The translations under genes and the position numbers were made by a program. A DNA stretch of 22,668 nt from contig JAJUHH010000005.1 in assembly GCA_029267975.1 (NCBI GenBank), forward strand, positions 1 through 22,668, written 5' to 3'. The DNA is from Clostridiales bacterium (lineage in GTDB: Bacteria > Bacillota > Clostridia > Lachnospirales > Lachnospiraceae). Under the pieces are notes generated by a model. That model was not told the DNA's origin. It ran no database searches and worked only from the letters and a program-made list of their open reading frames with translations. Positions 1 through 6,592 of this stretch are shown here, piece by piece; within the stretch, counting starts at the first letter, position 1, and each line of letters begins with the position of its first letter.

Positions 1-39
1 ATAAAAGAGTAATTATAAAAGAGTAATTATAAAAGAGGA
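1..39. repeat. 14-bp tandem repeat, about 2.8 copies
   Basis: The unit ataaaagagtaatt occurs at 1-14 and 15-28, and a third copy (ataaaagagga) runs into the terminator stem at 29-39. The window begins inside the repeat, so the true copy number is unknown. It looks like a slippage-prone spacer between the gene to the left and its terminator. No function is evident. Confidence 0.8.
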
Positions 40-92
40 TTGCTGCAGGGGCTTGGCCAATTTGGAAGGGGCCTTGCAGCAATCCTTTTTTT
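37..92 (+). terminator. Rho-independent terminator of a gene left of the window
   Basis: An 11-bp perfect stem (ggattgctgca at 37-47 with tgcagcaatcc at 75-85) is followed by seven T at 86-92. The T-run lies on the plus-strand side, so it ends transcription entering from the left. On the minus strand the same stem is followed by tcttttataatt, which is weaker but could also stop transcription of the small minus-strand gene at 130-258. Confidence 0.8.
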
Positions 93-129
93 GTGGAGCA
101 AGCAGAATGGATCGAAATCAGTCTATGCC

Positions 130-258
130 CTACATACGATGCTTGTTAATGTAAATACGCAGAGCAATAATCGCCAGGTATAAAGCATAGATGGCCAAAA
201 CATATAAAACAATAGTAGCTAAGATTGGGACAATTGCAACTACAGAGAATAAAGCCAT
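130..258 (-). CDS. Small single-pass membrane protein, 42 aa, unknown function
   Basis: This is a short minus-strand ORF starting with ATG at 258-256 and ending with TAG at 132-130. An excellent Shine-Dalgarno (ggaggtg) lies 7 nt before the ATG. The product starts MALFSVVAIVPIL, is almost wholly hydrophobic through residue 33, has three Tyr and no acidic residue, and ends in a basic tail (RIYINKHRM). This is a classic single transmembrane helix with a positive, probably cytoplasmic, C-terminus. It lies 72 nt downstream of the GH43 stop on the same strand but has a 17-bp palindrome directly upstream, so it is probably transcribed separately. I do not recognise a family. It could be a toxin-like, regulatory or transporter-accessory small protein. 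The ribosome site and amino-acid composition make it convincing despite its size. Confidence 0.7.
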   Translation of the reverse strand: MALFSVVAIVPILATIVLYVLAIYALYLAIIALRIYINKHRM

Positions 259-284
259 GACAAAACACCTCCACCTTTATATTA

Positions 285-301
285 TGAGAATGATATTCTC
301 A
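285..301. promoter_or_regulatory. 17-bp palindrome, Fur-like operator of the small membrane gene
   Basis: tgagaatgatattctca is a 7-3-7 inverted repeat centred about 35 bp before the ATG of the small minus-strand ORF. Its arms TGAGAAT/ATTCTCA resemble half-sites of Fur-family (Fur/PerR/Zur) boxes, but the usual 7-1-7 spacing is not kept. On the minus strand TTGTGA, 17 bp and TATAAA overlap it, a possible promoter placed rather close to the ribosome site. The palindrome is seen directly; the regulator is inferred. Confidence 0.45.
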
Positions 302-330
302 CAAGTTCCGCAACAGGATATTAACCTTTC

Positions 331-1875
331 CTATGAATTCTTTACTTGGAACCAGTCAAATCGGGCGGGGGTAGTGCAGGCCCTGCCATTGCCTGAGGCA
401 TACAGGCCAAAATAATTACCTGTAAATCTGCCTCCCACCTCTGTGGTCAGGTATTGTACCTCACCTTGCCCGGCCTTATAATATTCTTCGCCGTCCAAGG
501 AATAGAAGAAAGAATAATTCTCAGCATCGGCCCTGAGTTCCAGATACACTGATTCCGCTTCATAGGGGATGATATTCTCAATACGCCACAGGCTGCCAAT
601 CCTACGGCGCACAATCAGGCAGCCGATCCCCTCCATCCTTGTTAATGCTATTTCATAATGGTGCAGGTGGTTCATGTAGACAGTCAAACCGGCCTCTTCC
701 CCGTCTAACACAGGGAAAAAGGAAAGAAGTGTTCTGACCTTACATTCAATATGCTCCTGCCGTCTGCCGACCCAGGCTAGCTGCTCTGCTTCGTGAAGGG
801 AGTGTTCATTTCCATACAGAGTAAGGAATCCGGGATGATCGGTCAATGACCAGAGCTCCGGTATGGGATTATAGATAAAGTTCCAGCACAGATCCAGCTT
901 CTCGCAGTCAAAATCGTCTCTGTCTTTGGGCTGGGGAACAGAATACTCCGGCAGGCAAGCAGCCTTCATCTTTAAATCCAGGGTACCGTCATTACCATAG
1001 ACCGGCCAGCCATCCTCATCCCAGGTTACCGGACACAGAAAGGTTTCCCGGCCCAGATTATGACGGTAAGGGTAGGAGATGGGACGAATTCCAAGGCAGA
1101 CCGCCCACCAGCTGCCATTATGAGCCTGGATCAGGTCTGCATGACCCACTGCCTTGACAGGGAGTGCCAGGCTGCGGGTGGTGAGCACAGGATTTCTGCT
1201 GCAGGACTCATAGGGGCCTTCAATGGTTTTGCTTCTTGCAATGGTTATCATATGGCATAGTTCCGTACCACCCTCTGATATCTGAAGATAGTAGCAGCCA
1301 TTTATCTTATATAGGTGAGGTCCCTCCGGATAAGCGCCTCCGGTTCCGGTCCAGATTTCTTTTCTATCTCCCAGACATTTGCCGTTAGTAATATCAATTT
1401 CGCATAAAAATATATTGCCGTGGCAGCCGGTATAATAGCATCTGCCATCCTCATCGAAGAAGAGGGAGGGGTCAATGCCGGGAAGGTCAACCTTGATCGG
1501 ATCCGACCATTCCCCATAGGGATCCTTGGTCCAGACAAAGAAATTGCCATCCTCCGGGCCTGAGACATTGGTGGTGATCACATAGAAGATCCCATTGTGA
1601 TAGCGGATGGTAGGAGCGAAGATACCCGTACAGTTGGGATGCCCCTTTTCTAGCTTAAGTTGACTGTTTCTTGTAATGCAATGTCCGATCTGCTCCCAGT
1701 GGATCAGGTCCCTGCTATGAAAGACAGGAATTCCGGGAAAATATTCAAAAGAGCTGCATACCAGATAATAATCCTCTCCGACTCTGCACACACTGGGATC
1801 AGGGTGAAAGCCGGGGATAATCGGATTCTCATATTCGGTCAGCAAAGGCTCGGTATGGTTTGAATGTATGGTCAT
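331..1875 (-). CDS. Glycoside hydrolase family 43, beta-xylosidase/arabinofuranosidase type, 514 aa
   Basis: This is probably an inverting exo-glycosidase that removes xylose or arabinose from xylo-oligosaccharides. There is no signal peptide, so it acts in the cytoplasm. The GH43 five-blade propeller fills roughly residues 15-310. The catalytic base is Asp26 in PGFHPDPS, the pKa-modulating Asp is Asp135 in GIDPS, and the acid is Glu184 in PEGPHLYK. The remaining 200 residues form the beta-sandwich typical of the long XynB-like GH43 enzymes, ending in a Gly/Phe-rich stretch. Length matches that group (about 500-550 aa). I chose ATG at 1875: GGAGG ends 5 nt before it, whereas the TTG at 1887 would overlap that site. 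No transporter or regulator for xylosides is beside it; the gene is divergent from cca. Xylosidase versus arabinofuranosidase cannot be decided from the sequence. Confidence 0.9.
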   Translation of the reverse strand: MTIHSNHTEPLLTEYENPIIPGFHPDPSVCRVGEDYYLVCSSFEYFPGIPVFHSRDLIHWEQIGHCITRNSQLKLEKGHPNCTGIFAPTIRYHNGIFYVITTNVSGPEDGNFFVWTKDPYGEWSDPIKVDLPGIDPSLFFDEDGRCYYTGCHGNIFLCEIDITNGKCLGDRKEIWTGTGGAYPEGPHLYKINGCYYLQISEGGTELCHMITIARSKTIEGPYESCSRNPVLTTRSLALPVKAVGHADLIQAHNGSWWAVCLGIRPISYPYRHNLGRETFLCPVTWDEDGWPVYGNDGTLDLKMKAACLPEYSVPQPKDRDDFDCEKLDLCWNFIYNPIPELWSLTDHPGFLTLYGNEHSLHEAEQLAWVGRRQEHIECKVRTLLSFFPVLDGEEAGLTVYMNHLHHYEIALTRMEGIGCLIVRRRIGSLWRIENIIPYEAESVYLELRADAENYSFFYSLDGEEYYKAGQGEVQYLTTEVGGRFTGNYFGLYASGNGRACTTPARFDWFQVKNS

Positions 1876-1966
1876 GTTTTCCTCCAAGTATTTCGAACAA
1901 CAAAATTATTGGTATCTATAAGATCTTTAATATCATAAAAATCTTTTGTACTTTTAGTATAGGTCA

Positions 1967-1994
1967 ATTATAACCCAGATATGAATAAAATCAA
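1967..1994 (-). promoter_or_regulatory. Sigma-A promoter for the GH43 gene
   Basis: Read on the minus strand, TTGATT (1994-1989) is followed after 16 bp by TATAAT (1972-1967). This leaves an 85-nt leader before the ATG at 1875. The leader contains an imperfect palindrome around 1920-1945 (agatctttaa ... aaaaatct) that could be an operator. I found no good catabolite-responsive element. Confidence 0.6.
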
Positions 1995-2019
1995 CTTAAG
2001 AATGAATGAGGGCATGTCC

Positions 2020-2048
2020 TTGAAATAAGAAGCATGCTTTGCTATAAT
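2020..2048 (+). promoter_or_regulatory. Sigma-A promoter of cca
   Basis: TTGAAA (2020-2025), a 17-bp spacer and TATAAT (2043-2048) lie 30 bp before the cca start. Transcription would begin near 2055, giving a leader of about 24 nt with GGAGG at 2068-2072. Confidence 0.8.
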
Positions 2049-2078
2049 CGGTATAGACTTTAGGAACGGAGGCCGGCC

Positions 2079-3449
2079 ATGAAATTTTCAATCCCAGATA
2101 AGGTAAATGCAATTATTGAAGAATTAATCCGGCATGGGTATGAGGCCTATGCTGTAGGTGGCTGTGTCCGTGATATGTTGCTTGGAAGGGAGCCGGAGGA
2201 TTGGGATATCACCACTTCGGCCACACCCCTTGAAGTGAAGAAGCTATTTCGCAGAACGGTGGATACCGGTATAGAGCACGGGACGGTAACTGTTCTGATG
2301 GACTCGGAGCATTTTGAAGTAACCACCTATCGATTGGATGGGGAATATGAGGATAACCGTCATCCCAAGGAGGTTTCCTTTACCTCCAGTCTGACGGAGG
2401 ATTTAAAGCGCAGGGATTTTACCATCAATGCCATGGCCTATAATGAGAAGGAAGGCTTTATCGATCTTTTTGGTGGGATGGAGGACTTGAAGAAGGGTTT
2501 GATCCGCTGTGTCGGAAGTGCTGAGGAGCGCTTTAATGAGGATGCCCTTCGCATTCTACGGGCAGTGCGTTTTTCCGCTCAGCTTGGCTTTGGGATTGAG
2601 GAGCAAACCTTGCTGGCTATTCGTGATCGGGCTGAGAATCTGAACAATATCAGTGCGGAGCGCATCCGTGCAGAGCTGACAAAGCTGCTGCTGTCGGATC
2701 ATCCGGATCGGCTCCGTCTGCTTTATGAGCTTGGTATTACAAAGGTTGTACTCCCGGAGTTCGATGCCATGATGGTAACGCAGCAGAAGAATATTCATCA
2801 TATTTACAGCGTCGGGGAGCATACCATCCGTGCGGTAGAGGAGGTTGCCGGAAGGCTGTCGGAAGGCCGCTATAGTACAAGAGAAAGAACCATTCTTCGC
2901 TGGACTATGCTGCTCCATGACATAGAAAAGCCGGGTACCCATAGTATAGGCAAGGACGGTCAGAGCCATTTCTACGGACATCAGGAGAAGGGTGCCGTAA
3001 CTGCAAAGCATATTCTCAGAAGATTAAAATTTGATAATGATACTTTGGATGCAGTGGTTCACCTAATCCGTTGGCATGATTACCGCTTTGTTCTAACCCC
3101 TGCCGGAATGCGAAAAGCGGCTTGCAAGATTGGCAAAGATTATATGGAACTGCTCTTTGAAGTAAATCGTGCGGATACCTCAGCCAAAAATCCGGAGCAT
3201 ACTCAGGAGAAATATGAGCGACTGCAGGAAGCAAGACGCTTATATCAGGAGATTCTTACAGCCGGAGAATGCGTAAGCCTAAAGGAATTGAATGTAAATG
3301 GCAGGGATTTGATCGGTATTGGATTAAAACCAGGCAAGGCAATTGGCGACCTTTTAAAGCATTTGCTGGAGGAAGTTTTGGAGAAACCGGAGCTCAACAG
3401 CAAGGAGATCCTTCTTGCCATGGCAAAAACCATAATAGAAAAGACCTGA
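2079..3449 (+). CDS. cca: CCA tRNA nucleotidyltransferase with HD domain, 456 aa
   Basis: It adds or repairs the 3' CCA end of tRNAs using CTP and ATP, in the cytoplasm. The N-terminal class II nucleotidyltransferase head has GGCVRD (about 27-32) followed by the metal-binding DWD (Asp41, Asp43). The conserved RRDFTINAMAY segment lies near 110-120 and EDALRILRAVRF near 155-166, the neck and nucleotide-reading part. An HD-type segment (LLHDIEKP near 280, then FYGHQEKGA) and a C-terminal tail with GRDLIGIGLKPG complete the HD-bearing form common in Firmicutes. Length is normal. The start is fixed by GGAGG six nt upstream. It has its own promoter and is followed by 230 bp before the next gene, so it is probably monocistronic. 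A poly(A) polymerase is a related alternative, but the full motif set favours CCA addition. Confidence 0.93.
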   Translation: MKFSIPDKVNAIIEELIRHGYEAYAVGGCVRDMLLGREPEDWDITTSATPLEVKKLFRRTVDTGIEHGTVTVLMDSEHFEVTTYRLDGEYEDNRHPKEVSFTSSLTEDLKRRDFTINAMAYNEKEGFIDLFGGMEDLKKGLIRCVGSAEERFNEDALRILRAVRFSAQLGFGIEEQTLLAIRDRAENLNNISAERIRAELTKLLLSDHPDRLRLLYELGITKVVLPEFDAMMVTQQKNIHHIYSVGEHTIRAVEEVAGRLSEGRYSTRERTILRWTMLLHDIEKPGTHSIGKDGQSHFYGHQEKGAVTAKHILRRLKFDNDTLDAVVHLIRWHDYRFVLTPAGMRKAACKIGKDYMELLFEVNRADTSAKNPEHTQEKYERLQEARRLYQEILTAGECVSLKELNVNGRDLIGIGLKPGKAIGDLLKHLLEEVLEKPELNSKEILLAMAKTIIEKT

Positions 3450-3682
3450 GAAGATTTTATATACCCTGGAAGAATTATGAGAAGATCATGTAAGGCTGTC
3501 AGTCGGCCTGAAGATAGCTCAGAATTCTGCCGGGGTATTATTAATTATATGTCATATGCGATAATTATACATGAATTGGAATTTCATATCATAATATTAG
3601 TAAGACGGGTTTGCCCACACTCTCGGGTGAAGGCGTACTTGGAACACCTGTGGCATAATGAAGGATATGAGGAGGATTGGCT

Positions 3683-4768
3683 GTGGAGGATAGAAGTCAG
3701 GAAGCATTAAAAAGATATCGTCTGAAGATTTACAACATATACAGGGCAAGAGGCGCGTTTTTGTTGGAAACAGACTGCGGCCTGAAGCTCTACAAATGCT
3801 TTGAAGGCTCCAGAAACCGGGCATTGTTTGAGCATAAGGTGAAAGAACATCTGCTCCTTCACGGCTACCTGAATACGGACTTGTTTGTAAAGACCATTGA
3901 GGACGATATTATTTCAGAGGATGGGGCAGGATGTCAGTATATTATGAAGAACTGGTTTTGGGGCGAGGAGTGCAATTTAAAGGAGCTGTCCCAAATCGAG
4001 GCCGCTGCCGCTAATTTGGCAAGATTACATAGGATCATGCAGGATGTTGATTTTTCTAAGGAGCAATTAGAACATAATATCGCACCGGATCTCATGGAGA
4101 CCTTTGATAAGAGAAATCGTGAATTAAAAAGAGTAAAGGCTTATATTCGGGAGAAGAGACAGAAGAATGAGTTTGAGCTGTCTTATTTAAATTACTATGA
4201 AGCCTTTTATGAGCAAGGCTTACAGGCAGCAGAGCGTCTGGCTGGTTCCTCCTATCGGCGACTCATGCAGGAGGCTATTCATAATCGCAGCGTATGCCAT
4301 GGAAATTACACCTATCATAATATTATTATGCTAAAAAGCAAGGTCGATGCTATGACAAAGACCTATGTACCACCGGGATGGATTAATAAACAGCCCCTGT
4401 CAGTGGCTGAATTTGGTAATCCGGGCAGCACCATTGCAACTACCAATTTCGAGAAGTCTTATATCGGGCTTCAGATATTTGATTTATATCAGTTTATCCG
4501 TAAGGTCATGGAGAAGAATGACTGGGATATCCTATACGGAAGTAATATTATTGAAGCTTATCATCAGGTGAAGGGTATCTCCAGGGAGGAGATGGAGGTG
4601 CTGTATCTGCTGTTGCTCTACCCTGAAAAATTCTGGAAGATCACTAATTTTTATTATAACAGTAAGAAGTCTTGGGTATCAGGGAGAAATACGCAGAAGC
4701 TTAATATTATCGGGGAGCAGAATGAGAAGAAGGAGATGTTCCTTCGCAAATTAGAAAGCATTCTTTAA
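3683..4768 (+). CDS. CotS-family spore coat protein, kinase-like fold with degenerate active site, 361 aa
   Basis: This resembles the CotS/YutH/YsxE group of spore-coat proteins, which share the aminoglycoside-phosphotransferase-like kinase fold. The N-lobe has FLLET followed by GLKLYK, where the Lys would contact ATP. The C-lobe has the catalytic-loop equivalent CHGNYTYHN (206-213) and the metal-loop equivalent TTNFEKS (253-259), then the conserved DLYQFIRKVMEKNDWD segment. In active kinases of this fold the loop reads HGD and the metal loop I/V-D-F. Here both aspartates are Asn (208 and 255), so phosphotransfer is doubtful and a structural coat role is more likely. I chose GTG at 3683, with GGAGG 7 nt upstream; the TTG at 3677 is too close to it. 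Expression would be expected in the mother cell, but I could not identify a clear sigma-E or sigma-K promoter. Confidence 0.8.
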   Translation: MEDRSQEALKRYRLKIYNIYRARGAFLLETDCGLKLYKCFEGSRNRALFEHKVKEHLLLHGYLNTDLFVKTIEDDIISEDGAGCQYIMKNWFWGEECNLKELSQIEAAAANLARLHRIMQDVDFSKEQLEHNIAPDLMETFDKRNRELKRVKAYIREKRQKNEFELSYLNYYEAFYEQGLQAAERLAGSSYRRLMQEAIHNRSVCHGNYTYHNIIMLKSKVDAMTKTYVPPGWINKQPLSVAEFGNPGSTIATTNFEKSYIGLQIFDLYQFIRKVMEKNDWDILYGSNIIEAYHQVKGISREEMEVLYLLLLYPEKFWKITNFYYNSKKSWVSGRNTQKLNIIGEQNEKKEMFLRKLESIL

Positions 4769-4801
4769 CTAAAATGGTAGATAAGACCTCCCTTGAATGA
4801 G

Positions 4802-4830
4802 TTGCAAGGCAGAGTAAGGTAAGCTATAAT
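4802..4830 (+). promoter_or_regulatory. Sigma-A promoter of the PEGA gene
   Basis: TTGCAA (4802-4807), a 17-bp spacer and TATAAT (4825-4830) precede the PEGA-domain gene, with a leader of about 85 nt. No terminator separates it from the CotS-like gene, so some read-through is possible. Confidence 0.75.
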
Positions 4831-4922
4831 ACATATAGGAATAAAGTAGCTTAGGTACGACAGTCTGGGAAGGAAGCCTTAAAAAGCTTTCTTATCCCTG
4901 ATGAATGGTGAGGAAACTTAAG

Positions 4923-6440
4923 ATGGATTATAAAAGTATTGATGATTTAAAACCGAATAAACGTAAGATGGTGAAAGCAGGGAGCTACTCCGGAGAAGGA
5001 TCAGGAACAGGGATAGGGATCAGCGGCAGGCCGATTGTCAGCTTACTTTTGGGGCTGGGTTTTCTGTCTGCCGTTTTGTTGGTGACGATGTTTACCTTCA
5101 AGGGAGAAGCAAAAAGCACCGGAAATGTCACCAGAAGACCCTCAAGTGAAGTAAAACAGGAGGAAGTAGCAGCTGTCCAGGATCAGCAGGAGATTCTGGG
5201 GATCCTGACAGCGATTGATACACAGGCTAAGGAAGTAACGCTTTATGATGTAGAGAATCAGGTATCCACAATCTTTCGCTATACCGGTGCAACAAGCATC
5301 ACCGATAAATACGGCCAACAGATGGTAGCCGATCAGCTTGAGCTTGGTACAATGCTGGAAGGACAATTTCCCAGGAGTGAGACCAGACTGACTGGGCTTA
5401 AGATATCCACCAGAGCATGGGAGTATGTGGGTGTCAGTAATCTGTCCATTGACCGTGGCAGTAAGATCATGAAGATTGGCAGTCAGAAATATAAATTTAC
5501 CGATAATCTTAAGATACTGGATGGGAAGGAATTTGTCTCGGTAGACCATCTGGCCGAGCAGGACGAATTGACGGTTCGGGGTTATGAGGAAACAATCTGG
5601 TCCATTACGGTGACCAGAGGACATGGAACGGTAAAGCTTATCGATTACGAAGCCTTTCTGGGAGACTTTATTACCATAGGATATGAAGCAATCCAGCAGA
5701 TCGCTAAGGATATGATCCTTACCGTAAGAGAAGGCAGCTTTAATCTGACGGTAGAAAATGCTCGTTATACAGCTACCAAGAATATTACAGTCAATCGCAA
5801 TAAGGAAACGGTTGTTTCCTTAAAGGATTTGGGACCGGACGCATCCAAGGTAGGTCGGGTTACCTTCCAGATTACGCCCTTTGGTGCAGATTTATTTGTA
5901 GACGGTAAATTGGCTTCTTACGCCAATCCACTGGAGCTTACCTATGGTAAGCATGATATTGTAGTATCTCTGGGAGGTTATACCACCTATGAAGGAAGCC
6001 TGACAGTAGATACTGCGGGAAAGACCTTAAAGATTACGCTTCCAGAAGAAAGCAGTGAGGACGAAGTAGATGTGACTGAGACGGATACTTCAGGTACTGA
6101 TTCCTCCACGCCCAATAGCGGCAGCAGTAGTAATAATAATGGCAGCAGTGATAACAGCTCACTTTCTGAGGAGGAGGACTCAGATTCAGACAATATTTCT
6201 AACGATGATTTTGAGGAGGATGCGGACCACCGTATCTATATCCAAAATCCAAAGGGTGCTTCGGTTTATCTCAATGGAGAATATATGGGTACATCACCGG
6301 TTGACTTTACAAAGCTGATCGGTACCCATGTCCTTACCTTTATCAAGGAAGGATATCAAACCATGAGCTATACGGTTGAAGTTTCGGATGATAATCTGGA
6401 TGCCTTCTTTAATATGCCGGACTTGGTGAAAAAGAATTAA
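4923..6440 (+). CDS. Membrane-anchored protein with two PEGA domains, 505 aa
   Basis: This is a probable cell-surface protein of unknown job. A short cytoplasmic N-terminus (Gly/Ser-rich near 20-35) leads to one membrane helix at about 37-59, so most of the chain is outside. Residues 80-300 form a beta-rich region with no family I recognise. A first PEGA-like domain follows near 317-362 (FVDGKLA ... GKHDIVVSLGGY). Next comes a low-complexity Ser/Asn/Asp/Glu linker of about 60 residues near 375-435. A second, clearer PEGA domain follows at about 440-490 (VYLNGEYMGTSPVDF ... GTHVLTFIKEGYQ). PEGA domains are beta-sandwiches common in surface-layer or wall-associated proteins. I chose ATG at 4923, preceded by tgagga; the ATG at 4905 has no ribosome site. 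The next gene downstream also encodes a membrane protein, but a separate promoter drives it. Confidence 0.8.
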   Translation: MDYKSIDDLKPNKRKMVKAGSYSGEGSGTGIGISGRPIVSLLLGLGFLSAVLLVTMFTFKGEAKSTGNVTRRPSSEVKQEEVAAVQDQQEILGILTAIDTQAKEVTLYDVENQVSTIFRYTGATSITDKYGQQMVADQLELGTMLEGQFPRSETRLTGLKISTRAWEYVGVSNLSIDRGSKIMKIGSQKYKFTDNLKILDGKEFVSVDHLAEQDELTVRGYEETIWSITVTRGHGTVKLIDYEAFLGDFITIGYEAIQQIAKDMILTVREGSFNLTVENARYTATKNITVNRNKETVVSLKDLGPDASKVGRVTFQITPFGADLFVDGKLASYANPLELTYGKHDIVVSLGGYTTYEGSLTVDTAGKTLKITLPEESSEDEVDVTETDTSGTDSSTPNSGSSSNNNGSSDNSSLSEEEDSDSDNISNDDFEEDADHRIYIQNPKGASVYLNGEYMGTSPVDFTKLIGTHVLTFIKEGYQTMSYTVEVSDDNLDAFFNMPDLVKKN

Positions 6441-6522
6441 TCCTGTCGTTTTTACTGGGAATTTTATAAAATAAATAAGGTTTTGTAGACTGACAGATGT
6501 TGATGTCAATCGATTTTTTCAT

Positions 6523-6585
6523 CCCTCTCTTTTCAAAGTAGCGCTTGTAAGCTATAATAAATGTAAATTTATGGAAAAGAGAGGG
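6523..6585 (+). promoter_or_regulatory. Promoter enclosed by a 12-bp inverted repeat whose right arm covers the ribosome site
   Basis: Left arm ccctctcttttc (6523-6534) and right arm gaaaagagaggg (6574-6585) are perfect inverted repeats. Between them lies a promoter: TTTTCA (6530-6535, overlapping the left arm), a 17-bp spacer and TATAAT (6553-6558). The right arm contains the purine-rich ribosome site just before the ATG at 6593. A transcript starting here would lack the left arm. A read-through transcript from the PEGA gene would carry both arms and could fold to hide the ribosome site. It could alternatively be a protein operator. Confidence 0.6.
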
Positions 6586-6592
6586 GATTTTT

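Noticed and set aside
3450..3682. Sporulation sigma-E/sigma-K promoter before the CotS-like gene
   Set aside because: Cata- and -ATA-like fragments (tcataatatt, gcataatga) occur, but none has a matching -35 at the right distance.
5987..6193. Minus-strand Ser/Leu-rich ORF
   Set aside because: It is the complement of the low-complexity linker of the PEGA protein; repeated Glu/Ser/Asn codons give an open frame by chance.
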